Below, piece by piece: positions 46,671 through 59,900 of a stretch of 64,000 bases of DNA. The stretch comes from Meandrina meandrites. Taxonomy: Eukaryota; Cnidaria; Anthozoa; Scleractinia; Meandrinidae. The stretch's first letter is position 1; each line of letters opens with the position of its first letter. A program made the translations under genes and the position numbers. The notes beneath the pieces were generated by a model that did no database searches, had not been told where the DNA came from, and saw nothing but the letters and a program-made list of their open reading frames with translations. The DNA is taken from NCBI GenBank assembly GCA_963693305.1, contig OY855904.1, forward strand, positions 48,773,761-48,837,760, read 5' to 3'.

Positions 46671-47838
46671 TAGTAGAACCCCTATTAAGCGGCCATCCTC
46701 GTGGAAATGGCAAACGCCCGGCTTATCTAATCGAACAGTTCGGTAATCGAACCCAATCGAATACCAATCGAACTCGATTGCCGAACTCAATCGAACATAA
46801 TCGACCTCACAATAAAATTTTGCCAATCGAACACAATCGAACGTTCGATCACGGAACGATCAGTAATCGAACTCAATCGAACGTTCGATTACCGTACCCT
46901 TGTTTGATAGGACAATATTCACATCGCATGATAGGCACGTGGTCTGTAGAAATTCAGTCTTAAGGTCAAATCGCTGCTAGCTTTCCCCTTCCCTTTTCAC
47001 CCGGCTCTCAGTAAAAATGTCGAAAACGTCTGGAAGCGATATCCAAGGAGACCTGGGAGGACACTGCGCGTATCGAGATTTCGTGTAGTGTAAAAGGCTA
47101 CCAAGAATGTCGGTTCAGTGAAGATGTGGGAGAAGAGTTTCTCATCTATCAGAAGATTAGCTCCAATCTTTCTGTCTGTTTACAATTACATCGAAGATAA
47201 TCATATAAGCCATTTCCTATCAACACCCACAGTACACCCGGGAGTACATGAGCATCAGTCGTTGACACTGACTTTGTTCTGTTCTGTTTCAACAATTATA
47301 TTCAGTATGAGTTATTTTTCTTAATTCCCATTAAATAAAGGCTGACTATACCCTACGCGTTTTACTAGTTTCCGGTGTCAAGAGATACCGTCCGAACAAA
47401 ATTGCATCGGATTAGTTCGATTTTGTTCGATTGGTTCGAAAATCGAACTCACAGCAAATTAAACAGATGTTCGATTTTGTTCGATTGCCGAACACCAATC
47501 GTTCGATTGGATTTTTGTTCGATTAGATACGCCAGGCAAACGCAACGTACGCAACTGACCGCTGATGGAGTTTGACCTCGCTGAAACGGAATAACGGAAT
47601 CACATGAAGACGACAATTAAACCTGTGAATTATTTTATCAGCCGTTACTGTCCGAGCTTGTTGAAAAGAAATCCAAACAACGTATATTACATTATTAGTA
47701 GACGAACGCTCATCGGGACGGCAGGAAGGTGGCCGCGGCCGCTTAATAGAAGTGGCCGGGGTTTTGTATACTGACAATAGTTTTGGGACTTTAGTAAGTG
47801 GCCGCTTCATGAGTGGTCACTTAATAGGGGTTTGACTG
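46671..47838. mobile_element. TA-flanked element with CAGTCAAACCCCTATTAAG ends, split by a nested insertion
   Basis: The right end reads, reversed, CAGTCAAACCCCTATTAAGT next to TA. The left end is a mutated TAGTAGAACCCCTATTAAGC next to TA. GCGGCC motifs lie inside both ends. About 820 bp of the 1168 bp belong to a second element inserted at 46718-47534. TA flanks and CAG ends suggest a pogo-like non-autonomous element. No transposase is visible. Confidence 0.6.
46718..47534. mobile_element. Nested TCGAAC-rich element, 817 bp, 9-bp target duplication
   Basis: GGCAAACGC lies on both sides (46709-46717 and 47535-47543). Ends are CCGGCTTATCTAATCGAAC and, reversed from the right, TGGCGTATCTAATCGAAC. 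The subterminal regions are arrays of AATCGAAC / TTCGATT units on both sides (46727-46893 and 47410-47528). The middle has no recognised ORF. A related copy interrupted by a LINE ends at 28096. A 9-bp duplication suggests a Mutator-like superfamily. Confidence 0.65.
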
Positions 47839-47979
47839 TATTGTTAAGCAGAAAATCAAGAACAGTTTTGTGTTCAGTCAACGAACACAGACAACAATGG
47901 AAGACCCAGTCAGTTTCGCAGATTTCCGATAAAGCATGCTGAGTATCTTCTAAAGATTTTTTCCCTTTTTTCCTTTCAG

Positions 47980-50900
47980 CGGCCGAAGATGAGGATCATT
48001 CAGCAAATTGCTGCACTAAAACTAAGGTTCTTAACTTTCTTTAGTTTAGCAATCTGTCTACTGATGCATAATAATGTGATAGGAATACCTTTGCGGTTCT
48101 CTTAGTATATTTTCAAATACCCTGCGAAGAAAGCGTTCTCGTGCGAGCGAAGTGCGATGTGTCGAGTGCGAGGGAAGATTCTGGTCGCGCGAAAAGAATC
48201 GTCGCTCGCGCGCGAACATAGCGCTTGGCTTGCACGGGAACGCTCGCTACACAGGCTAATTTTCAAATTTCCCAAGACCATCAAACGGAGAGAGAGAGAG
48301 AACAAATTTTATTTTCCATTTATGCTTTGTCTCTAGCAGACAATCGTTACGGAAAATTAAAAAGAAAGGAAAGAGTTTAAAAGTGAGAAATAACTTGAGA
48401 CTAAACCATTTGTTTTTTTTTTATCTTCTCATAGAGCTGGTTCACCCAATTTCCCAAAGCAACTTGGCCAATTCTGACAACAGAATTTGGCGAACGTTTT
48501 TCATATTATGGAATCAAAAGTAAGTAACCATGCCAAGGCGATATATGGGGGCAATACTATATATTTACACTACTTGCAGTCGGACACGTGAAAGCGCGCG
48601 AAAATCGCTCACGCGAGGAGACGCAACGCACCTCGTGCGATGGGAATTTCGCTCGCGTTGTGTGATCGACACCTCGATTTTTTTTCGCAGCGGTGTTGGT
48701 GCTGTATTTGACCAAAGACCTCATGTTCAACAAGTCAAATGGCAAGAGCATATATCACGCATTTAGTATGACGAGTTACTTCACTGGAGTGATCGGGGCC
48801 ATGATTGCAGACAGTTGGCTTGGGAAATATCGGTGAGTCAGTGAACGCTTTTAGCAGTACATTGTACGTTAATGTGGCACTGTTTGTTACACCAAGGTGG
48901 TTCTAACTTCTCATTTTGTGGATGAAACCCTAATGTGTGACCATTCAAATGAAAGCTATTGAGCAGTACTTTCATGTGGTACTGGTTATTATGCTGTATA
49001 AGGTGGTTCTAACTTTTAAGGCCGCGGATTACACACTAGCGTGTTATTACCGTTAAAATGAAAGCTCATGATTGAGCAGAGTACTTTCATGCGGTGCTGT
49101 TCGTTTTTCCAATATTTCACATTGTTAGCCTCGGCACTATTGGGAAATGAAAGAGTGAGCTGAAACTGATGCCTTACCAAGCGAGAAACTCATTAATTCA
49201 GCTATAAAGTTTTTTTCCCATTTATCCGTCTGTTTTAGTTGTTTGTTTTCTTTGGCGTAAGCTTTACTCCCTTTCCATGCATTTATTGTACTTTGCGTGG
49301 TACATAGCCTAAGCGGAAGGCGTTCAAAGTAAAGGAGAGGGAGGAGGGAGTACGGGGAACGCGCAGCGTGATCGGAGGAGGAAGGTCGTACGTTCCTTTG
49401 CAGATAGTAAACGTTCAAGTTCTTTCTATTTTTTCTGCAGAACCATCGCGTACACGTTGATTCTTTATTCCATTTCTGAGGTCCTCCTTACTGTAACAAG
49501 TGTTGACACCATTGGTCAAAGGAACTCGTAAGTATTTTGTTCTTGGGTTCTTCATTTTCTCATTGCTTTATTCGTTCCTTCAGTTATGTCATTTATTCCT
49601 CTATCCATCCATGTATCCGTTCGTTCGTTCGTTCGTTCGTTCGTTCGTTCGTTCGTTCGTTCGTTCGTTCGTTCGTTCGTTCGTTCGTTCGTTCGTTTGT
49701 CGGTTTGTTCATTCGTTCATCCAGTCAGTCAGTCAGTCAGTCAGTCAGTCAGTCAGTCAGTCAGTCAGTCAGTCAGTCAGTCAGTCAGTCAGTCCTCCAG
49801 TCATTTAGTGAGTTATTTATTCATTCATTCGTTTAATCATTCGTCGCTCTTCGCTTCGTTCTTTGGTCATTCCTGCGTTTGTTTCGTTTCTTCTACGCCT
49901 CGTAATTAAGCTATCCATCATAAACGCCAGATGTGTAGATATATTTATGAACGAAATTTTACCCATCTTTTAGGATAGGGCCTCTGATATCTTTGTTTGC
50001 CATGGCGATTGCCTGTGGCAACATCAAGCCTTGTCTGGCAGCGTTTGGTGGCGATCAGTTCCCCAAGAATCAGGTTAGTCCAGTCTCGAACCAGTACAAA
50101 CAGGTTGTAACTCGTTCTCGCCCAATGGCGCTCTCATCATTTTGTGCGCCAACGCGAAATAGGCGTAAGACCCTGTATGTATGTCGTTTGTTGACGTCCT
50201 AAAAATCTTTGTGTCAATTTTATCGAAACAAAACGATACACTGTCTCTGACTCTCAAGGGGTATTCAGGAGCAAAGTGTGTCCTTCATCACAACCGTTAC
50301 TTTGGTCGTCACCCAAACGACCATATTTGGATGGTCACGCAATGGCTTTATCTGGGTTGTCACGCAATGTCCTTTGTTCCTGACTATTCGCATAAAGTCA
50401 GCTGAGACACTGCTAATTTGTGAACTACTGATTTCGTTTTCGCAGGAACACTTGCTAGAACTGTTTTTTGCCATGTTCTACGCGTCGGTCAACGTTGGAG
50501 CAGTGCTTTGCATGTGGTTCGTTCCCATGATCCGAAGTGAGTATCTTAATTTAATCGTGATTTTTTTAAATGTTGTAACCGATAATCCGAGTCTCATCCT
50601 GAAGGACAGATGAATTGTTTTACGAGATTTCATGGTAAAGAACGGAGCGCGAATCACTCGCGAGTCTCTCTCGCTTCACCCTCGTGTCTCGCAATCCGCG
50701 CGTTAAATAAGCCAATGAAAAAATGTAGCTTGTTTGTTCTCAGGGGTTCACTACGATTTTACTTGGATGCAAAGTTAAAAGTCTTTTATAAAAATACCAC
50801 TAATCAGCTTTGTGTTTGTAGCTTCGCATTTTCTACAATTTCTGGACAACGAAAGGCTACTAACGTTTTCACCAACTTTCTTCGCTCGAGTGTCACGTAA

Positions 50901-53900
50901 CAGTCTATTATATAACAGGTCTAACACCTTTCCGTTTGTCACGCACTTATTTCCACCATCGTGAGTGTTGCGTGGCAAGCCAAGGAAGGTTACTGTTGTA
51001 GTTATGGGCAAAAAACAATCTTTTGTTGCCTGTTTCTTTGCAGCTGACGTGCAGTGTTTTGGAAGGGACTGTTACCCAGTGGTGTTTGCTGTCAACACGG
51101 TTCTTATTATTGTTGCGACCAGTAAGTACATTGTAGAACGCAGGGCCTGGTACCTACTAGCTCCAGACCCTTTACAGGAGGGCGCGTTTGTACCGAGAGC
51201 CCGTGCGGAAACGTAACGTCTGTAGAAGTCAAACTTGTTCATACACGCAAACACACTTCATTTAAAACGAAGCGGTAAATAACTGTCCAGGCGATGACAA
51301 TGCGGATGCTAAAAGAAGTAACAAAATTACAAGTTACGATCAAATACTAAATTAACGGCCAGAAATTGACAAGATAAAAGACATAACAAAAGGAAATAAC
51401 AAGCAAAGGACACTACAGGAACTACTACAGGAACTACCACAGGAACGAGAACGAACGAACGGACCATCGATAAACTTCGGGAACTAGATGTGAACGGTAC
51501 AGAACTTCGATTGCGAGTGAAAAATTAAAGCTAAAACTTACGCAAATGACGCTGAAAAAAAAACCGAAATCATGCACAAAACCTAACAGCACGAAAGCAC
51601 ACTAAGCGAACGAAAACAATAAGAATAACGAAGTAAGGAATAGGCAAGGAAAATAACACTAATAAAACAACGCGGCAGCAGCAGCGTCTGTTATCCTTAT
51701 GTCCTCGAGAATGAATAACGCGCGCAATTTCCGGCGATTTTGTTTCCCTCGACAAGCCATTAGATACATTAGGCGCTACTCGCAGTCTTGCAAAAGTCTG
51801 GCCTGTCTTTCAGCTTAGATCATGCGCGCTTTGTGTCTTACTCTTCATCAAAAAACAAATCAAAATCAAAATTATTTGTCTTAGAACTTGATGCAATTAT
51901 AAATGTTGAAATGAAAGGGACGCAAGCTTGCGAATTTTATAGCTAGGTTTTTTTACCAACTTTTTTTCGCATACTGCAGGAGAACCTGAATAAATATAGT
52001 TATTGCATTTCGATCTTCCTATCTGAGATACAGTGGATCCTCAAAATAAAGGCAATTTATATATTGGAGGCCGTTTTGCTGAAGTTAACTTTTGGCATGT
52101 TGTTTTAATTTACTGTTTAACTTGCAGGTAATAAGATAAAAGAAATTATATGTTTTTAGTCTGCGCCGGGTTGAAAGGTTTAATTTGTAACCTTTGCTGT
52201 TTTTTTTTTTATTATTTTTTGTTTGCAGTTTCCCTTTTTGCGGGAAAGCGTCTGTACACGCTTAAACCTCCAGCTGGCAATGTAATGATCCGTGTCTTTA
52301 AAATCATGGGGGTAAGATACAGTTTGAGGCTCTTCGATTTGCAGCCGTTATTTAGAAGTCACGCAACACTTCTCAAGAAGCGTTGCGTGACAGTCCACGT
52401 AACGTCAGTTGGCGTTTTTCCTGTAACGAATTCATCGACATGTTTTCGTCTGGTGTTTTCTTCATGAATCTTTGAAACTTTTTCTCCTAGCACGCAGTGT
52501 CAAATAAAGTCAGTGGTTCTGGGCCTGCGCAGTGTAACCACTGGTTGGACAATGCCTCCGATGAATATGAGGTGAATACACTGTTTCCTCTGAAGATAGT
52601 TCTTTCATTTCCATCCGTCTGTGTCAAACTTATGTAAAATTGATGTTTCGATATGCAACCGCTACTTATGAAGAATTTCCTTCACAATCCCCTCCCCACT
52701 CGTGTTAGTGGCTTACCCACCCCTCCCCGTTCCCTTTTCTACATATAAAGCTCGGGCTCTATATTTTCTCTCACCAAAAAACAACAGGGATAAGGAAACC
52801 CCGTAACTTACGATGCCTTTTTATGAATTAGAAGTTACGCTAGTCTCCTTTGGAACTGATATTGGGTCGTCGAAAATTCTCCTACTAGATTTATCGGGAT
52901 AGTATTATAAATCACGAGCAAACCGGTATTTTGTACTAATAAAAGCGTCGGTTTATGGTCGTGTACCGTAAAATTCCGGTTATAAGCCCTGGGCTTATAC
53001 AACTTCGCAAGGGGTTTTGGGTGGACTTATAAGCGGAGGGGCTTATATCTGGGGGGGGGGGGGGGGGGGGGGGGCTTACAAGCGGATTCATTCAGTGTTG
53101 ATCGAAATACGTTTTTCAGTTAAAAAGTCGTAATAAAGCAACATTTAGCTCTGTTCAGTGCTGTCGTTATTAAATGACAATGGTGAAACGTACAAATGTG
53201 TAATGGCGTCGGAGTGAAACTGGCCTGTCTTTGAAAACTTAAGGTGTTAAATTTAGTTTTCAACAGCAGGGAAGTTAGCTCTTTCCTTGTCTTTATCCTT
53301 TGTGCATTTTATTTTCCTATCCATTTAATATTCACTGGTATTAATGTTTCTGTTTTTGTTTAGCAAAAAGAAATCAACGATATCAAACTGCTACTCCGTG
53401 TGCTGAAGATGTACATTCCTCTTCCCGTGTTTTGGGCCCTTTTCCATCAACAGGTAAAGTTTTTACTTGGCGAATTGATTCCTTTCCATAACCGTTATTT
53501 GGTCTTATTTGGGACGTCACGCGACAAGTGTCACGCAGTGGAGAGAGCGTTACCGTGACGTCTCAAATAACGTTACCTAAGGCAACAACATCTATCAAAG
53601 GTGTGTCTATCAACCTTCAAAGCAAAATCCCTCTAATATATTGAAGTCCTACTTGAAGTATCTGTTGTAAAATGTCGGAGGCACTGTTAGTGTTCAATGC
53701 AATTACGCAATGAAAAATATCTTAGCCATTTCTTCCTTCCTCCAAGGAATAAGGTTTGTCTGATGTATGAAAATCGTGAACTTTAAAATGCTGCGCTGAT
53801 CAAAACATGTTTTCAACATCTTTATAGGGATCAAGCTGGACTCTTCAAGCTGAACAGATGGACGGAGATTTGGTGAGATATTTAACAAAAGAAAAGCTTT

Positions 53901-56900
53901 TCTATTTTTAAATAAGCTAAATGGTAAATTAAATCTTCCCAGGAACTTTGTTTATAACTGATGTGTTGATAATTATTTTTTCTTACATAGGGTGGCTTCA
54001 CGTTACGTTCGGATCAGATTCAGGTGAGTATAGCACTACAACATATCTACATTTCTATAGTAATTATACAATCACGAGAGCAGGAACCTCAGAGGGAAGC
54101 AAAAATCGGTTCGAAAGATCGCGAAGCTCGAAAAATCGGGGCTGAAATTGCTGTGTTCGACTGACGGGAAAGGGAAGCGACTTTCAATTCGAGTTATCGC
54201 GAGCTAGGTTCGAGAAATCAGGATTCTGCCGGAGTAAATGTTCGGGCCACTAACGCGATAAACGCGAAGAACACACAATCTCCGTGCACGCAAGCGTGTT
54301 CACGTGACGCATGGTCTCCCGCACTAAGGAGTGTGCAGTAAGATACAACGATTTAGCTGAATGAACAGTGATCTTATTCTCTTTTCCCTTATTTCTCTCA
54401 GGCTCTGAATCCAATTCTGGTCTTGATTCTTATCCCGCTGTATGATGGCGTTATCTACCCAATATTTGAGCGGTGTCAGATGCCCTTAAGGTATTCATCA
54501 CCCGTATGCAGTTGATTTATTGATCCAGTCAGTTTCGTTGGTGGATTTAAATATCTAAATCTATACGTTGCTCTCTACGACCTTTTTTCCGTATTTCAGT
54601 GCCCTGAAGAAGATGACTGGTGGCTTGGTTCTTGCCGCTGTAGCGTTTGTCGTTTGCGCGTTTGTCCAGATTCAAATCCAGGTAATTTAGCCAGCATAAA
54701 AAAACATAAACGAAAGAACAGCAAAAACTACAGTTCCGAAAACGAGATTCTGAAACTTGAGTTCTTAGGCAAGATACTTGATTTTCACAGTTCCTTCCCC
54801 CCCCCCCCCCCCAATCCCTCCTCCTCCATCCAGGATTATAAATTTGTACCCGCGAGTGTTAGGCAAACATAAAAACTTTATAAAAAGAGGGAGGGAATGT
54901 GAGTTACGAGCGATTTTCGACTGAGTGTTGAAAAACCAAAACCAAACTAATCACTCTGGCCAATCACAAAGGACACAGACAATCCATTGAACCAATCAAA
55001 ACTCGATGCAAATACATGTAGCCGGTGCAGAGCGCGGGAAAACGTGCGTGAGCGAGTCACATCCGATTTGCCTTCACTTCTGATTGGTCGAGGGAGTGGC
55101 GCGAGTTTTCTAAACCAATCACTAAATACGAATTACTTTTGACACTCAAATAAATTACTCTGGTAAGTTCACTTTCAGCAGCCTCTCACCATATGTTGTT
55201 TTTTAGACCATAGGCGAGGCCCCCCCGGCACCAGGAGCAGGCCAAACTACCATGGAGTTCATAAACAGTGCCCCGTGCCCAATCTCTATCGACCGTGAGT
55301 CCTTCTTCAGGGTGGACCTCAAATACGGAGAGGTATGTTCTTGGGAAAAGCACTCCGCTTGCACGTTACGTAACTAGCATCCAACAATTCTATTTTGGTT
55401 CAATCCATATTGGTACAATTCTAAACTTCGGTTTCTTTTTAGCGCAAGAATAAAAAAAGTGTAATTTTCATTATTGGTCAACAAAAGAACGTTGTTTTGT
55501 AACGTGGAGTATACAAACGTGTTTTTACCACTTTACTCTGAACGAAGTACAATACTACTTTTCTGCTTTCTTTACGCTCAACCTTCTTTAAGTTTGGTTT
55601 TAAGTAAAACGAGGCAAAACTGTAATTTGCGTACATCAATCGAGTCTTTTCGACAGGATTAAAAACTTGAAGCAAACAGAAAAATTTAGCAACCACGACG
55701 GCGACCCCGAGGATGCCGTCGAATGAAAAGTGATTTCTTATTTTACCTAAAAAACTTGCAATTATCTAGATTAATTTAATGTATTTTTTGGAGGTGTCAA
55801 AGATATCCTCAGCTGAATATGTGAAGACAGCGTTCAGTTCCAAATCAGAGAAACATGAAAACATCGCCGTTGTGGTTCTTATTCTCACCATAACGTATAA
55901 ATTTGGCTATTTCACGTTCTTTTGCAGTGGACGGCGAAGAAATGACCAGAAATTTACAAAGATTTATAACGCGCGTACAGGGCTGCAGTGTTCCTAAATG
56001 AATCTTTTGTTTAAGGTCGTTCCCGCAGCCGTTGCTTTTGTTCCGTAGGCGTTGCTGCTTCCATTTAAGACGCTGACGGACGCGTATACATTGCTTTATT
56101 CTTTATGTTACTTTTTGTGAATTATTTGTTAACGCAGAGGTCACAAGTGTTCGTTGGTCAGTCCGGCTTGATGAATTTTACACTATCTGCCCGTGGCGAT
56201 GGATGTAAAGTCGCAGAGAAACGCGTCAGCCTACAGCTGGACGACAAGAAAGTCTTCAGTGCCGTTGTAGAAATCTCCAACAACGAGTTCAGTTTGAGCA
56301 AGGTAACTTACAATTGGTGCTAGGAACGAACAATTTTTTGGAGGGGGTTTTGGTGGGGAAGAAAAATTTTTTAAGACAAATACTTTTTTTCTGTGTCGTT
56401 GTCTGTAAAAACAATTTTTTTCCGGCAGAATCTTTTTGGAGACAATTTTTGTTCATGTCTGTAAACAAATAAGTTGGGCTTTTATGCTTTGCAAACAATT
56501 TTTTTCAGGATTTTTCATTTCCCTCCCCCCCCCCCCCCGTCCGTCCCTTAATTTGGCTTTTGCGCAGTAGAACGACGCAAGCCTGTTCCCAGGCTCTTTC
56601 CGCCGTTGTGGAATGAGAGAGATCTAGAGAACACAGCCTGGGAACTAAGGAACTGTGAAACTTGCAGTTAATGCCATTTATTTCATTTTCATTTGTAGTA
56701 GTGTCCTGTGAACCTTGTTTCTTTTTGTGCCTCCTTTTAGTTTTCAATGGATCTTCCTGGTATTGACATAAACAAAGCCGAAACCCGTGTGAGGTATGTT
56801 TTAATTTTTGTCTCGCGTTTCCTATATCTATACTAATAGACAAATGCGTTTAAATTGCCTTTTTAGTATCGGAATTAGGCTCATCCTCTCTCTGTTTAAG

Positions 56901-59900
56901 CCAGCTCACCTCTTTTAAAACTAAAATTTTCAACACGCTTTTCTTCCCCACCATCACGCACCTCACTGAACTTTCTAAACGGCCAAATGACTTCCTTGAT
57001 AGCATATTATGTACAACGTTCAACCTGACCATGGTACATTAAGTTCATAGCCTCTTTTTTGTATTTTTTAGAGTGATCTATTCTGGTGGAGATAATTTGC
57101 CCGAGAGAGTAGACGTGGAGTTTAAGTCCATATTCGGCAACGTGAAGCCAACCTTGGTGAAGAACGTCGGACCGGAAAACTCATCGTATAGTCTGATAGG
57201 CACTGGCGAGTGAGTACTCGGCGTCCCGTACAATAACCGCTGAATTATTATCCAACACTGCTTCGTAGAGTACAAATAACGCGCGAAACGAATACAAATA
57301 TCACTTGATATCTGTACTCGCCTCATTCCCCCGACCGCGCGAAAGATTAAAAACCTTGGCAAGTCAGAATTTTGGGGAAACGAAAACGTTGGATAATAAA
57401 TCTCCTATTAGATATTTTAGTGCGCAGTATCGCTGTAAATTTTTACTCATCATTTGTATTTTGACTCGCCCTTCGGGCTCGCCAAAATACTGCATGACTC
57501 GTAATAATATACAGCGATACTACACACTAAAATGTCTAATAAGATATATATATATATATATATATTCAGTTATTAGTATATACCACACAAGTGAATACAG
57601 TCGACTCCCGATAACTCGAACCTTCAAGGGAAATTGAAAATGGTTCGAGTTATCGGGAGTTCGAGTTATCGAGAGTTGAGAACAAATGACCGAAAATATG
57701 TAAAAAACAGTGTTCACTGTATTTGATTCATACAATGTACATTTTAACCAAAGTTAATAGTATAGAAGTCGAGTGAAAATGGAACAAGATTATTGTATAA
57801 ATCAGATCGTAGCGTAACGTGAAACAAAACAATGCAAAACAGCAGAAGAAGTACAGGTACTGGGAACTTTGCAGGTTTCAAAGAGAACAATGTTGGGCTA
57901 CTGCTACCGAGTTCATGTGATTTACTTTTTCGAGAAATACAGTGTAGTCATGATACGCCCTGATGCTTCTCAACTAATCTATTACTATCGATTATCCCTG
58001 AAAGTTTTCTAACATTGGATTTGAAAGAATCGGTATCAACCTAAACCAAAAGTAGACTGAACACGCTTTGTGTAATGCAAAAAAAGACAGAGAATTAATA
58101 CACGGCTGCTTCAAAATAAATTCAATGTTTTGGTCTACAGTACACTGTTTGCTTTGACTTGTCACGTATTGACAAACATGGTTCGAGTTATCGAGGGTAC
58201 AGTTATATGGAAAATGACCTGAAGGGAAACGAAAATTGGTTCGAGTTAGCGGGAGGTTCGAGTTATCGAGGGTTCGAGTTACCGAGGGTAAAATTACAGT
58301 AAATGTATGACGGAAATCCAGGGGAAATCGATTTTGGTACGAGTTAGCGCGAGGTTCGAGTTAGCGAGGGTTCGAGTTATCGGGAGTCGACTGTATTGCT
58401 TTCCGCGCGCGCTGATTGGTTTACTCGGAGGTGATTAGCAAAGTATTCACCTCCGAGCAGCCGAAGAAAAAAAGGGGGGCTTCCCGTGTCGCTTTGGGTG
58501 CCGAAAGTAAAGCTTGTGTGGTATATACTAAAACACCACTATTTACCTCCACTTCAGTGAATAACGAAACGCTTGAGGGAAACCAGGATGATTTGTGATA
58601 AATAATTTCTCGCCCTCGTCTTGCTTATTTCACACCTTCGGCAATTATTGACGGATTTCCATTTTTTGTAACATCAGTGCTGTATAAAACTTGACAAGAC
58701 TATAGGCAAGTTCTTTGAAAGCCTGATTAAATTGGTGATCCGAGATATGAAGATAAACTAAAATTACACAATGAGATTAATTAAATAAGAGAAAAAAACT
58801 CCAAGTTAACGCTACTTTTACTTTGAACATCTTGTTCCACGGCGCTAAATTTGTCAGCGAGTCTAAAATTGGATAATGAAAGTTTAATATCGCAACCACT
58901 TACAATACGACTTAGTGATCTTTTTTTTCCTTTTTTGTTCAGGTATTATATAAATACTATCATGCACTGGACCAATGGAACAAAGTTTAAATCCGTGGTA
59001 AGTACGATGGCTTGATAGACCAGTTAAACCAGAACAAGCGGGTTTCTAATGGCCCGGCGCTGTCGTTGACTAAAAGCCAATCAGTTTGTCCATATGTGGT
59101 GTAATAAGAACCAACCAGAACTCGAGGAGAATTCTGCGCGGGAAAACGTGTTACCGGCGAGAAATCGGTGGCAAGCGCGGGAAAACAGCAACCGGTTGCA
59201 AGCGCGGTAAACCAGTTACTGGTGGCACGAGGAGAAACGTTACCTCTCGCCCAAGGCGCGGGAAAACAAGAACCCGGTGGCACTGAAGTGCGGCAAAATA
59301 TCGCTTAAGATGATTTTACTTGGCTGCGGTGAAAACGTCTTAGCTCTTGTTGGTTGCAATTTGTCAAAAGGGGTGCGTCGACTATTTGCTGAACTTGAAA
59401 AACACAACACGATAAACGCACAATTTCTGGTGCCAGTCTTTGCAAAATGCCCGCCATCACCCCTTACAATCAATCTTCACAGTTCTCTTTCCCTAAACTA
59501 AGACGCTGAAATTTTCACCTTAATTCTAGGAACAAAACAGGAAAATCAAGTTTGGTAACTTTGGTGGTTATACTGTGGTTATTCACCCGCCCGAGGATGA
59601 CCCGGACTCCAGTAAGGTAAAGTGTCAAAATCATAAGCTCTTTATACACTCAAGGCTCAAGGAATGGGACCAGCTAGGTATCAAACTCACCTTGTTTCTC
59701 GTAGCGAGCTGGTTTGGAGCGTTGTGCGGGATCACTGAAGACACGTGACTCGCACAGTGTTCCTCTCTGCCCTGGAGTATAAATGAACCAGTGAAACCAC
59801 GATATAAAAAAAAAAATGACAGGGGACTGGAGATATGTATTCGCGCCATGTCCCAATACATTGAGCGGCTAGTTACTTTGGCTGGTTGAAAGAAAACGTT

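Noticed and set aside
47017..47093. ATG frame MSKTSGSDIQGD... as the missing first SLC15 exon
   Set aside because: It lies inside the nested repeat at 46718-47534 and none of its GT donors has the phase needed to join the 47980 exon.
49500..49909. ORFs reading RSFVRSFV and SVSQSVSQ repeats
   Set aside because: They are translations of the TTCG and CAGT microsatellites.
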